From Fasciola hepatica (taxonomy: Eukaryota > Platyhelminthes > Trematoda > Plagiorchiida > Fasciolidae): a stretch of 64,000 bases of DNA. Under the pieces are notes generated by a model. The model did not search any database. It was not told the DNA's origin and saw only the letters and a program-made list of their open reading frames with translations. Numbering within the stretch: the stretch's first letter is position 1; the number at the start of each line of letters is the position of its first letter. This document shows positions 12,510 to 26,286 of this stretch, one piece after another. The stretch covers positions 479,001-543,000 of the forward strand of contig CANUEZ040000196.1 of the NCBI GenBank assembly GCA_948099385.1, given 5' to 3'. The position numbers and the translations under genes are program-made.

Positions 12510-13366
12510 TTGAATGGTAAGAACCAGCTTCGCGCACACCGTTCGACTCCTATGATGGATGACTTCTCTGTAGGGGCCTTAGTACAACCAACGCATTCCC
12601 AAATGAACAACCTACACAGCTTCCTTACTATGCATGCAATTGATTAGTAGTACGAGATTAGTTCACATTAGATTTGTATAATATGATTGATCATGCAGCT
12701 TGAACGCTCAACTGAGCATTGAAATCCATGAAAGCACTGTACAGCTGTTTCATCCTCTAAGGGACTCGACTCATCAGCAGTGCACATCGACCGAGCCCCC
12801 ACGGGCACTCCAACAACCGGTGAACCATTGTGAATCGAACAACTTAACAACACAAGGCTATCCGAGATGGCTCTCAACGGTTTGTTCAACATCTACACTA
12901 CATGATATAGCACCCTTCCCAAACTCGCTCTAAATTTGAATGGTAAGAACCAGCTTCGCGCACAACGATCCACTCCTATGATGGATGACTTCTCTGTAGG
13001 GGCCTAAGTACAACCAACGCATTCCCAAATGAACAACCTACACAGATTCCTTACTATGCATGCAATTGATTAGTAGTACGAGATTAGATCAGATTAGATT
13101 AGATTTGTATAATATGATTGATCATGCAGCTTGAACGCTCAACTGAGCATTGAAATCCATGGAAGCACTGTACAGATGTTTCATCCTCTAAGGGACTCGA
13201 CTCATCAGCAGTGCACATCGACCGACAAACACACGGGCACTCCAACACCTGTGAACCAATGTGAATCGAACAACTTAACAACACAAGGCTATCCGGGATG
13301 GCTCTCAACGCTTTGTTCAACATCTACACTACATGATATAGCACCCTTCCCAAACTCGCTCTAAAT
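12510..13366 (+). repeat. Monomers 30-31: TTCACATT unit followed by B' unit
   Basis: Unit 30 (12510, A) has the short GATTAGTTCACATTAG box and GAGATGGCTCTCAACGG. Unit 31 (12936) is a B' recombinant type: a B block followed by CAACACCTGTG. The same two unit types sit next to each other in the four-monomer modules at 16.8-20.3 kb, so this pair looks like a relative or source of part of that module. Confidence 0.85.
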
Positions 13367-16300
13367 TTGAATGGTAAGAACCAGCTTCGCGCACACCGAT
13401 CGACTCCTATGATGGATGACTTCTCTGTAGGGGCCTAAGTACAACCAACGCATTCCCAAATGAACAACCTACACAGCTTCTTAACTATGCATGCAATTGA
13501 TTAGTAGTACGAGATTAGATCAGATTAGATTAGATTTGTATAATATGATTGATCATGCAGCTTGAACGCTCAACTGAGCATTGAAATCCATGGAAGCACT
13601 GTACAGCTGTTTCATCCTCTAAGGGACTCGACTCATCAGCAGTGCACATCGACCGAGCCCCCACGGGCACTCCAACAACCGATGAACCATTGTGAATCGA
13701 ACAACTTAACAACACAAGGCTATCCGGGATGGCTCTCAACGCTTTGTTCAACATCTACACTACATCATATAGCACCCTTCCCAAACTCGCTCTAAATTTG
13801 AATGGTAAGAACCAGCTTCGCGCACAACGATCCACTCCTATGATGGATGACTTCTCTGTAGGGGCCTAAGTACAACCAACGCATTCCCAAATGAACAACC
13901 TACACAGCTTCCTTACTATGCATGCAATTGATTAGTAGTACGAGATTAGATTAGATTAGATTAGATTTGTATAATATGATTGATCATGCAGCTTGAACGC
14001 TCAACTGAGCATTGAAATCCATGGAAGCACTGTACAGCTGTTTCATCCTCTAAGGGACTCGACTCATCAGCAGTGCACATCGACCGAGCCCCCACGGGCA
14101 CTCCAACAACCGGTGAACCATTGTGAATCGAACAACTTAACAACACAAGGCTATCCGGGATGGCTCTCAACGCTTTGTTCAACATCTACACTACATCATA
14201 TAGCACCCTTCCCAAACTCGCTTTGAATTTGAATGGTAAGAACCAGCTTCGCGCACAACGATCCACTCCTATGATGGATGACTTCTCTGTAGGGGCCTAA
14301 GTACAACCAACGCATTCCCAAATGAACAACCTACACAGCTTCCTTACTATGCATGCAATTGATTAGTAATACGAGATTAGATCAGATTAGTCTAGATTAG
14401 TATAATATGATTGATCATGCAGCTTGAACGCTCAACTGAGCATTGAAATCCATGGAAGCACTGTACAGCTGCTTCATCCTCTAAGGGACTCGACTCATCA
14501 GCAGTGCACATCGACCGCGCCCACACGGGCACTCCAACAACCGGTGAACCATTGTGAATCGAACGACTTAACGACACAAGGCTATCCGTGATGGCTATCA
14601 ACGCTTTGTTCAACATCTACACTACATGATTTAGCACCCTTCCCAAACTCGCTTCAAATTTGAATGGTAAGAACCAGCTTCGCGCACACCGATCGACTCC
14701 TATGATGGATGAATTCTCTGTAGGGGCCTAAGTACAACCAACGCATTCCCAAATGAACAACCTACACAGCTTCCTTATTATGCATGCAATTGATTAGTAG
14801 TACGAGATTAGATTACATCAGATTAGATTAGATTTGTATAATATGATTGATCATGCAGCTTGAACGCTCAACTGAGCATTGAAATCCATGGAAGCACTGT
14901 ACAGCTGTTTCATCCTCTAAGGGACTCGACTCATCAGCAGTGCACATCGACCGAGCCCCCACGGGCACTCCAACAACCGGTGAACCATTGTGAATCGAAC
15001 AACTTAACAACACAAGGCTATCCGGGATGGCTCTCAACGCTTTGTTCAACATCTACACTACATGATATAGCACCCTTCCCAAACTCGCTTCCAATTTCAA
15101 TGGTAATAACCAGCTTCGCGCACAACGATCCACTCCTATGATGGATGACTTCTCTGTAGGGGCCTAAGTACAACCAACGCATTCCCAAATGAACAACCTA
15201 CACAGCTTCCTTACTATGCGTGCAATTGATTAGTAGTACGAGATTAGATCAGATTAGATTAGATTTGTATAATATGATTGATCATGCAGCTTGAACGCTC
15301 AACTGAGCATTGAAATCCATGGAAGCACTGTACAGCTGTTTCATCCTCTAAGGGACTCGACTCATCAGCAGTGCACATCGACCGACAAACACACGGGCAC
15401 TCCAACAACCGGTGAACCATTGTGAATCGAACAACTTAACAACACAAGGCTATCCGGGATGGCTCTCAACGCTTTGTTCAACATCTACACTACATGATAT
15501 AGCACCCTTCCCAAACTCGCTCTAAATTTGAATGGTAAGAACCAGCTTCGCGCACAACGATCCACTCCTATGATGGATGACTTCTCTGTAGGGGCCTAAG
15601 TACAACCAACGCATTCCCAAATGAACAACCTACACAGCTTCCTTACTATGCATGCAATTGATTAGTATTACGAGATTAGATCAGATTAGATTAGATTGGT
15701 ATAATATGACAGATCATGCAGCTTGAACGCTCAACTGAGCATTGAAATCCATGGAAGCACTGTACAGCTGTTTCATCCTCTAAGGGACTCGACTCATCAG
15801 CAGTGCACATCGACCGAGCCCCCACGGGCACTCCAACAACCGGTGAACCATTGTGAATCGAACAACTTAACAACACAAGGCTATCCGGGATGACTATCAA
15901 CGCTTTGTTCAACATCTACACTACATGATATAGCACCCTTCCCAAACTCGCTTCAAATTTGAATGGTAAGAACCAGCTTCAAGAACAACGATCCACTCCT
16001 ATGATGGATGACTTCTCTGTAGGGGCCTAAGTACAACCAACGCATTCCCAAATGAACAACCTACACAGCTTCCTTACTATGCATGCAATTGATTAGTAGT
16101 ACGAGATTAGATCAGATTAGATTAGATTTGTATAATATGATTGATCATGCAGCTTGAACGCTCAACTGAGCATTGAAATCCATGGAAGCACTGTAGAGCT
16201 GTTTCATCCTCTAAGGGACTCGACTCATCAGCAGTGCACATCGACCGAGCCCCCACGGGCACTCCAACAACCGGTGAACCATTGTGAATCGAACAACTTA

Positions 16301-16826
16301 ACAACACAGGGCTATCCGTGATGGCTCTCAACGCTTTGTTCAACATCTACACTACATGATATAGCACCCTTCCCAAACTCGCTTCCAATTTGAATGGTAA
16401 GAACCAGCTTCGCGCACACCGTTCGACTCCTATGATGGATGACTTCTCTGAAGGGGCCTAAGTACAACCAACGCTTTCCCAAATGAACAACCTACACAGC
16501 TTCCTTTCTATGCATGCAATTGATTAATAGTACGAGATTAGATTAGATCAGATTAGATTAGATTTGTATAATATGATTGATCATGCAGCTTGAACGCTCA
16601 ACCGAGCATTGAAATCCATGGAAGCACTGTACAGCTGTTTCATCCTCTAAGGGACTCGACTCATCAGCAGTGCACATCGACCGACAAACACACGGGCACT
16701 CCAACAACCGGTGAACCATTGTGAATCGAACAACTTAACAACACAAGGCTATCCGGGATGGCTCTCAACGCTTTGTTCAACATCTACACTACATGATATA
16801 GCACCCTTCCCAAACTCGCTTCAAAT
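13367..16826 (+). repeat. Monomers 32-39
   Basis: Units start at 13367 A, 13798 A, 14229 A, 14660 A, 15096 B, 15528 A, 15959 A and 16390 B. Unit 34 has the odd box GATTAGTCTAGATTAG and block GCGCCCACACGGG. Unit 36 begins with the rare TTCAATGGTAATAACC. Unit 38 has CTTCAAGAACAACG in its head. Unit 37 carries the GGTATAATATGACAGATC variant, which is otherwise typical of 27.6-33.4 kb. Confidence 0.9.
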
Positions 16827-18550
16827 TTGAATGGTAAGAACCAGCTTCGCGCACACCGATCCACTCCTATGATGGATGACTTCTCTGTAGGGGCCTAAGT
16901 ACAACCAACCCATTCCAAAATGAACAACCTTCACAGCTTCCTTACTATGCATGCAATTGATAAGTGGTGCCAGATTAGATCAGATTAGATTAGTATAATA
17001 TTATTGACCATGCAGCTTGAACGCTCAACTGAGCATTGAAATCCATGGAAGCACTGTACAGCTGTTTCATCCTCTAAGGGACTCGACTCATCAGCAGTGC
17101 ACGTCGACCGCGCCCCGACGGGCACTCCAACAACCGGTGAAACATTGTGAATCGAACAATTTAACGACACAAGGCTATCCGTGATGCCTATCAACGCTTT
17201 GTTCAACATCTACACTACATCATATAGCACCCTTCCAAAACTCGCTTCAAATTTGAATGGTAAGAACCAGCTTCGCGCACACCGATCGACTCCTATGATG
17301 GATGACTTCTCTGTAGGGGCCTAAGTACAACCAACGCATTCCCAAATGAACAACCTACACAGCTTCTTTACTATGCATGCAATTGATTAGTAGTACGAGA
17401 TTAGATTAGATCAGATTAGATTAGATTTGTATAATATGATTGATCATGCAGCTTGAACGCTCAACTGAGCATTGAAATCCATGGAAGCACTGTACAGCTG
17501 TTTCATCCTCTAAGGGACTCGACTCATCAGCAGTGCACATCGACCGACAAACACACGGGCACTCCAACAACCGGTGAACCATTGTGAATCGAACAACTTA
17601 ACAACACAAGGCTATCCGGGATGGCTATCAACGCTTTGTTCAACATCTACACTACATGATATAGCACCCTTCCCGAACTCGCTTCAAATTTGAATGGTAA
17701 GAACCAGCTTCGCGCACAACGATCCACTCCTATGATGGATGACTTCTCTGTAGGGGCCTAAGTACAACCAACGCATTCCCAAATGAACAACCTACACAGC
17801 TTCCTTACTATGCATGCAATTGATTAGTATTACGAGATTAGTTCACATTAGATTTGTATAATATGATTGATCATACAGCTTGAACGCTCAACTGAGCATT
17901 GAAATCCATGGAAGCACTGTACAGCTGTTTCATCCTCTAAGGGACTCGACTCATCAGCAGTGCACATCGACCGCCCCCCACGGGCACTCCAACAACCGGT
18001 GAACCATTGTGAATCGAACAACTTAACAACACAAGGCTATCCGAGATGGCTCTCAACGGTTTGTTCAACATCTACACTACATGATATAGCACCCTTCCCA
18101 AACTCGCTCTAAATTTGAATGGTAAGAACCAGCTTCGCGCACAACGATCCACTCATATGATGGATGACTTCTCTGTAGGGGCCTAAGTACAACCAACGCA
18201 TTCCCAAATGAACAACCTACACAGCTTCTTTACTATGCATGCAATTGATTAGTAGTACGAGATTAGATTAGATCAGATTAGATTAGATTTGTATAATATG
18301 ATTGATCATGCAGCTTGAACGCTCAACTGAGCATTGAAATCCATGGAAGCACTGTACAGATGTTTCATCCTCTAAGGGACTCGACTCATCAGCAGTGCAC
18401 ATCGACCGACAAACACACGGGCACTCCAACACCTGTGAACCATTGTGAATCGAACAACTTAACAACACAAGGCTATCCGGGATGGCTCTCAACGCTTTGT
18501 TCAACATCTACACTACATGATATAGCACCCTTCCCAAACTCGCTTCCAAT
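16827..18550 (+). repeat. Monomers 40-43: four-monomer module, copy 1
   Basis: Units start at 16827 (A variant), 17253 (B), 17690 (A) and 18115 (B'). Unit 40 is distinctive: CCATTCCAAAATG, GATAAGTGGTGCCAG, TATTATTGACC and the block GCGCCCCGACGGG. Unit 42 has the TTCACATT box and a one-base loss in its A block (CCGCCCCCCACGGG). Unit 43 is B'. The same order follows immediately in the next module, offset about 1,724. Confidence 0.88.
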
Positions 18551-20270
18551 TTGAATGGTAAGAACCAGCTTCGCGCACACCGATCGACTCCTATGATGGA
18601 TCACTTCTCTGTAGGGGCCTAAGCACAACCAACCTATTCCAAAATGAACAACCTTCACAGCTTCCTTACTATGCATGCAATTGATAAGTGGTGCCAGATT
18701 AGATCAGATTAGATTAGTATAATATTATTGATCATGCAGCTTGAACGCTCAACTGAGCATTGAAATCCATGGAAGCACTGTACAGCTGTTTCATCCTCTA
18801 AGGGACTCGACTCATCAGCAGTGCACGTCGACCGCGCCCCGACGGGCACTCCAACAACCGGTGAACCATTGTGAATCGAACAATTTAACGACACAAGGCT
18901 ATCCGTGATGCCTATCAACGCTTTGTTCAACATCTACACTACATCATATAGCACCCTTCCCAAACTCGCTTTGAATTTGAATGGTAAGAACCAGCTTCGC
19001 GCACACCGATCGACTCCTATGATGGATGACTTCTCTGTAGGGGCCTAAGTACAACCAACGCATTCCCAAATGAACAACCTACACAGCTTCCTTACTATGC
19101 ATGCAATTGATTAGTAGTACGAGATTAGATCAGATTAGATTAGATTTGTATAATATGATTGATCATGCAGCTTGAACGCTCAACTGAGCATTGAAATCCA
19201 TGGAAGCACTGTACAGCTGTTTCATCCTCTAAGGGACTCGACTCATCAGCAGTGCACATCGACCGACAAACACACGGGCACTCCAACAACCGGTGAACCA
19301 TTGTGAATCGAACAACTTAACAACACAAGGCTATCCGGGATGGCTATCAACGCTTTGTTCAACATCTACACTACATGATATAGCACCCTTCCCGAACTCG
19401 CTTCAAATTTGAATGGTAAGAACCAGCTTCGCGCACAACGATCCACTCCTATGATGGATGACTTCTCTGTAGGGGCCTAAGTACAACCAACGCATTCCCA
19501 AATGAACAACCTACACAGCTTCCTTACTATGCATGCAATTGATTAGTATTACGAGATTAGTTCACATTAGATTTGTATAATATGATTGATCATACAGCTT
19601 GAACGCTCAACTGAGCATTGAAATCCATGGAAGCACTGTACAGCTGTTTCATCCTCTAAGGGACTCGACTCATCAGCAGTGCACATCGACCGAGCCCCCA
19701 CGGGCACTCCAACAACCGGTGAACCATTGTGAATCGAACAACTTAACAACACAAGGCTATCCGAGATGGCTCTCAACGGTTTGTTCAACATCTACACTAC
19801 ATGATATAGCACCCTTCCCAAACTCGCTCTAAATTTGAATGGTAAGAACCAGCTTCGCGCACACCGATCGACTCCTATGATGGATGACTTCTCTGTAGGG
19901 GCCTAAGTACAACCAACGCATTCCCAAATGAACAACCTACACAGCTTCTTTACTATGCATGCAATTGATTAGTAGTACGAGATTAGATTAGATCAGATTA
20001 GATTAGATTTGTATAATATGATTGATCATGCAGCTTGAACGCTCAACTGAGCATTGAAATCCATGGAAGCACTGTACAGATGTTTCATCCTCTAAGGGAC
20101 TCGACTCATCAGCAGTGCACATCGACCGACAAACACACGGGCACTCCAACACCTGTGAACCATTGTGAATCGAACAACTTAACAACACAAGGCTATCCGG
20201 GATGGCTCTCAACGCTTTGTTCAACATCTACACTACATGATATAGCACCCTTCCCAAACTCGCTTCCAAT
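18551..20270 (+). repeat. Monomers 44-47: four-monomer module, copy 2
   Basis: Units start at 18551 (GTGCCAG type), 18977 (B), 19409 (TTCACATT type) and 19835 (B'). Diagnostic variants of copy 1 recur, including CTTCCCGAACTCG in the B unit and CAACGGTTTG in the TTCACATT unit. Unlike copy 1, the A block at about 19,690 is intact. Unit 45's box lacks one pentamer that unit 41 has. Confidence 0.88.
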
Positions 20271-22417
20271 TTCAATGGTAATAACCAGCTTCGCGCACAA
20301 CGATCCACTCCTATGATGGATGACTTCTCTGTAGGGGCCTAAGTACAACCAACGCATTCCCAAATGAACAACCTACACAGCTTCCTTACTATGCATGCAA
20401 TTGATTAGTAGTACGAGATTAGATCAGATTAGATTTGTATAATACGATTGATGATGCAGCTTGAACGCTCAACTGAGCATTGAAATCCATGGAAGCACTG
20501 TAGAGCTGTTTCATCCTCTAAGGGACTCGACTCATCAGCAGTGCACATCGACCGAGCATCCACGGGCACTCCAACAACCGGTGAACCATTGTGAATCGAA
20601 CAACTTAACAACACAAGGCTATCCGGGATGGCTCTCAACGCTTTGTTCAACATCTACACTACATGATATAGCACCCTTCCCAAACTCGCTTCCAATTTGA
20701 ATGGTAAGAACCAGCTTCGCGCACACCGATCGACTCCTATGATGGATGACTTCTCTGTAGGGGCCTAAGTACAACCAACGCATTCCCAAATGAACAACCT
20801 ACACAGCTTCCTTACTATGCATGCAATTGATTAGTAATACGAGATTAGATCAGATTAGATTAGATTTGTATAATATGATTGATCATGCAGCTTGAACGCT
20901 CAACTGAGCATTGAAATCCATGGAAGCACTGTACAGCTGTTTCATCCTCTAAGGGACTCGACTCATCAGCAGTGCACATCGACCGAGCCCCCACGGGCAC
21001 TCCAACAACCGGTGAACCATTGTGAATCGAACAACTTAACAACACAAGGCTATCCGGGATGGCTCTCAACGCTTTGTACAACATCTACACTACATGATAT
21101 AGCACCCTTCCCAAACTCGCTTCAAATTTGAATGGTAAGAACCAGCTTCGCGCACACCGATCGAATCCTATGATGGATGACTTCTCTGTAGGGGCCTAAG
21201 TACAACCAACGCATTCCCAAATGAACAACCTACACAGCTTCCTTACTATGCATGCAATTGATTAGTAGTACGAGATGAGTTCAGATTAGATTAGATTTGT
21301 ATAATATGATTGATCATGCAGCTTGAACGCTCAACTGAGCATTGAAATCCATGGAAGCACTGTACAGCTGTTTCATCCTCTAAGGGACTCGACTCATCAG
21401 CAGTGCACATCGACCGACAAACACACGGGCACTCCAACAACTGGTGAACCATTGTGAATCGAACAACTTAACAACACAAGGCTATCCGGGATGGCTCTCA
21501 ACGCTTTGTTCAACATCTACACTACATGATATAGCACCCTTCCAAAACTCGCTTCAAATTTGAATGGTAAGAACCAGCTTCGCGCACACCGATCGACTCC
21601 TATGATGGATGACTTCTCTGTAGGGGCCTAAGTACAACCAACGCATTCCCAAATGAACAACCTACACAGCTTCCTTACTATGCATGCAATTGATTAGTAG
21701 TACGAGATTAGTTCACATTAGATTTGTATAATATGATTGATCATACAGCTTGAACGCTCAACTGAGCATTGAAATCCATGGAAGCACTGTAGAGCTGTTT
21801 CATCCTCTAAGGGACTCGACTCATCAGCAGTGCACATCGACCGAGCCCCCACGGGCACTCCAACAACCGGTGAACCATTGTGAATCGAACAACTTAACAA
21901 CACAAGGCTATCCGGGATGGCTCTCAACGCTTTGTTCAACATCTACACTACATGATATAGCACCCTTCCCAAACTCGCTTCAAATTTGAATGGTAAGAAC
22001 CAGCTTCGCGCACAACGATCCACTCCTATGATGGATGACTTCTCTGTAGGGGCTTAAGTACAACCAACGCATTCCCAAATGAACAACCTACACAGCTTCC
22101 TTACTATGCATGCAATTGATTAGTAGTACGAGGTTAGATTAGATTAGATTAGATTTGTATAATATGATTGATCATGCAGCTTGAACGCTCAACTGAGCAT
22201 TGAAATCCATGGAAGCACTGTACAGTTGTTTCATCCTCTAAGGGACTCGACTCATCAGCAGTGCACATCGACCGACAAACACACGGGCACTCCAACAACC
22301 GGTGAACCATTGTGAATCGAACAACTTAACAACACAAGGCTATCCGGGATGGCTCTCAACGCTTTGTTTAACATCTACACTACATGATATAGCACCCTTC
22401 CCAAACTCGCTTCCAAT
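20271..22417 (+). repeat. Monomers 48-52
   Basis: Units start at 20271 A, 20697 A, 21128 B, 21560 A and 21986 B. Unit 48 begins with TTCAATGGTAATAACC, the rare start shared with unit 36, and has GAGCATCCACGGG. Unit 51 has the TTCACATT box and GTAGAGCTG. They separate the second and third copies of the GTGCCAG-containing module. Confidence 0.9.
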
Positions 22418-24138
22418 TTGAATGGTAAGAACCAGCTTCGTGCACACCGATCGACTCCTATGATGGATGACTTCTCTGTAGGGGCCTAAGTACAACCAAC
22501 GCATTCCCAAATGAACAACCTACACAGCTTCCTTACTGTGCATGCAATTGATTAGTATTACGAGATTAGATTACATCAGATTAGATTAGATTTGTATAAT
22601 ATGATTGATCATGCAGCTTGAACGCTCAACTGAGCATTGAAATCTATGGAAGCCCTGTACAGCTGTTTCATCCTCTAAGGGACTCGACTCATCAGCAGTG
22701 CACATCGACCGACAAACACACGGGCACTCCAACACCTGTGAACCATTGTGAATCGAACAACTTAACAACACAAGGCTATCCGGGATGGCTCTCAACGCTT
22801 TGTTCAACATCTACACTACATGATATAGCACCCTTCCCAAACTCGCTTCCAATTTGAATGGTAAGAACCAGCTTCGCGCACACCGATCGACTCCTATGAT
22901 GGATGACTTCTCTGTAGGGGCCTAAGCACAACCAACCCATTCCAAAATGAACAACCTACACAGCTTCCTTACTATGCATGCAATTGATAAGTGGTGCCAG
23001 ATTAGATCAGATTAGATTAGTATAATATTATTGATCATGCAGCTTGAACGCTCAACTGAGCATTGAAATCCATGGAAGCACTGTAGAGCTGTTTCATCCT
23101 CTAAGGGACTCGACTCATCAGCAGTGCACATCGACCGACAAACACACGGGCACTCCAACAACCGGTGAACCATTGTGAATCGAACAATTTAACGACACAA
23201 GGCTATCCGTGATGCCTATCAACGCTTTGTTCAACATCTACACTACATCATATAGCACCCTTCCAAAACTCGCTTCAAATTTGAATGGTAAGAACCAGCT
23301 TCGCGCACACCGATCGACTCCTATGATGGATGACTTCTCTGTAGGGGCCTAAGTACAACCAACGCATTCCCAAATGAACAACCTACACAGCTTCCTTACT
23401 ATGCATGCAATTGATTAGTAGTACGAGATTAGATTAGATCAGATTAGATTTGTATAATATGATTGATCATGCAGCTTGAACGCTCAACTGAGCATTGAAA
23501 TCCATGGAAGCACTGTACAGCTGTTTCATCCTCTAAGGGACTCGACTCATCAGCAGTGCACATCGACCGACAAACACACGGGCACTCCAACAACCGGTGA
23601 ACCATTGTGAATCGAACAACTTAACAACACAAGGCTATCCGGGATGGCTATCAACGCTTTGTTCAACATCTACACTACATGATATAGCACCCTTCCCAAA
23701 CTCGCTTCAAATTTGAATGGTAAGAACCAGCTTCGCGCACAACGATCCACTCCTATGATGGATGACTTCTCTGTAGGGGCCTAAGTACAACCAACGCATT
23801 CCCAAATGAACAACCTACACAGCTTCCTTACTATGCATGCAATTGATTAGTATTACGAGATTAGTTCACATTAGATTTGTATAATATGATTGATCATACA
23901 GCTTGAACGCTCAACTGAGCATTGAAATCCATGGAAGCACTGTACAGCTGTTTCATCCTCTAAGGGACTCGACTCATCAGCAGTGCACATCGACCGAGCC
24001 CCCACGGGCACTCCAACAACCGGTGAACCATTGTGAATCGAACAACTTAACAACACAAGGCTATCCGAGATGGCTCTCAACGGTTTGTTCAACATCTACA
24101 CTACATCATATAGCACCCTTCCCAAACTCGCTCTAAAT
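22418..24138 (+). repeat. Monomers 53-56: third copy of the module, rotated by one unit
   Basis: Units start at 22418 (B'), 22854 (GTGCCAG type), 23281 (B) and 23713 (TTCACATT type). They match units 43-46 (18,115-19,834) at an offset of 4,303-4,304, that is ten monomers. Unit 54 keeps the GTGCCAG box and TATTATTGATC of its relatives but has a B block instead of GCGCCCCGACGGG, so it looks like a recombinant. Unit 53 has GAAGCCCTG in the core. Confidence 0.87.
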
Positions 24139-26286
24139 TTGAATGGTAAGAACCAGCTTCGCGCACAACGATCCACTCCTATGATGGATGACTTCTCTGT
24201 AGGGGCCTAAGTACAACCAACGCATTCCCAAATGAACAACCTACACAGCTTCCTTACTATGCATGCAATTGATTAGTAATACGAGATTAGATCAGATTAG
24301 ATTAGATTTGTATAATATGATTGATCATGCAGCTTGAACGCTCAACTGAGCATTGAAATCCATGGAAGCACTGTACAGCTGTTTCATCCTCTAAGGGACT
24401 CGACTCATCAGCAGTGCACATCGACCGAGCCCCCACGGGCACTCCAACAACCGGTGAACCAATGTGAATCGAACAACTTAACAACACAAGGCTATCCGGG
24501 ATGGCTCTCAACGCTTTGTTCAACATCTACACTACATCATATAGCACCCTTCCCAAACTCGCTTTGAATTTGAATGGTAAGAACCAGCTTCGCGCACACC
24601 GATCGACTCCTATGATGGATGACTTCTCTGTAGGGGCCTAAGTACAACCAACGCATTCCCAAATGAACAACCTACACAGCTTCCTTACTATGCATGCAAT
24701 TGATTAGTAGTACGAGATTAAATTAGATAACATTAGATTTGTATAATATGATTGATCATGCAGCTTGAACGCTCAACTGAGCATTGAAATCCATGGAAGC
24801 ACTGTACAGCTGTTTCATCCTCTAAGGGACTCGACTCATCAGCAGTGCACATCGACCGACAAACACACGGGCACTCCAACAACCGGTGAACCATTGTGAA
24901 TCGAACAACTTAACAACACAAGGCTATCCGGGATGGCTATCAACGCTTTGTTCAACATCTACACTACATGATATAGCACCCTTCCCAAACTCACTCTAAA
25001 TTTGAATGGTAAGAACCAGCTTCGCGCACAACGATCCACTCCTATGATGGATGACTTCTCTGTAGGGGCCTAAGTACAACCAACGCATTCCCAAATGAAC
25101 AACCTACACAGCTTCCTTACTATGCATGCAATTGATTAGTATTACGAGATTAGTTCACATTAGATTTGTATAATATGATTGATCATGCAGCTTGAACGCT
25201 CAACTGAGCATTGAAATCCATGGAAGCACTGTACAGCTGTTTCATCCTCTAAGGGACTCGACTCATCAGCAGTGCACATCGACCGAGCCCCCACGGGCAC
25301 TCCAACAACCGGTGAACCATTGTGAATCGAACAACTTAACAACACAAGGCTATCCGGGATGGATATCAACGCTTTGTTCAACATCTACACTACATGATAT
25401 AGCACCCTTCCCAAACTGGCTTCAAATTTGAATGGTAAGAACCAGCTTCGCGCACACCGATCGACTCCTATGATGGATGACTTCTCTGTAGGGGCCTAAG
25501 TACAACCAACGCATTCCCAAATGAACAACCTACACAGCTTTCTTACTATGCATGCAATTGATTAGTAGTACGAGATTAGATTAGATTAGATTAGATTTGT
25601 ATAATATGATTGATCATGCAGCTTGAACGCTCAACTGAGCATTGAAATCCATGGAAGCACTGTACAGCTGTTTCATCCTCTAAGGGACTCGACTCATCAG
25701 CAGTGCACATCGACCGACAAACACACGGGCACTCCAACAACCGGTGAACCATTGTGAATCGAACAACTTAACAACACAAGGCTATCCGGGATGGCTATCA
25801 ACGCTTTGTTCAACATCTACACTACATGATATAGCACCCTTCCCAAATTCACTCTAAATTTGAATGGTAAGAACCAGCTTCGCGCACAACGATCCACTCC
25901 TATGATGGATGACTTCTCTGTAGGGGCCTAAGTACAACCAACGCATTCCCAAATGAACAACCTACACAGCTTCCTTACTATGCATGCAATTGATTAGTAT
26001 TACGAGATTAGTTCACATTAGATTTGTATAATATGATTGATCATGCAGCTTGAACGCTCAACTGAGCATTGAAATCCATGGAAGCACTGTACAGCTTTTT
26101 CATCCTCTAAGGGACTCGACTCATCAGCAGTGCACATCGACCGACAAACACACGGGCACTCCAACAACCGGTGAACCATTGTGAATCGAACAACTTAACA
26201 ACACAAGGCTATCCGGGAGGGCTATCAACGCTTTGTTCAACATCTACACTACATGATATAGCACCCTTCCCAAACTCGCTTCAAAT
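24139..26286 (+). repeat. Monomers 57-61, containing a two-monomer tandem duplication
   Basis: Units start at 24139 A, 24570 B, 25002 A, 25428 B and 25860 B. Units 58-59 and 60-61 pair up at an offset of 858: a B unit ending in CACTCTAAATTTG followed by a TTCACATT unit. The second TTCACATT unit has a B block while the first has an A block, another A/B switch inside an otherwise similar pair. Unit 61 also has CAGCTTTTTC in the core, which destroys the ACAGCTGT palindrome. Confidence 0.85.
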
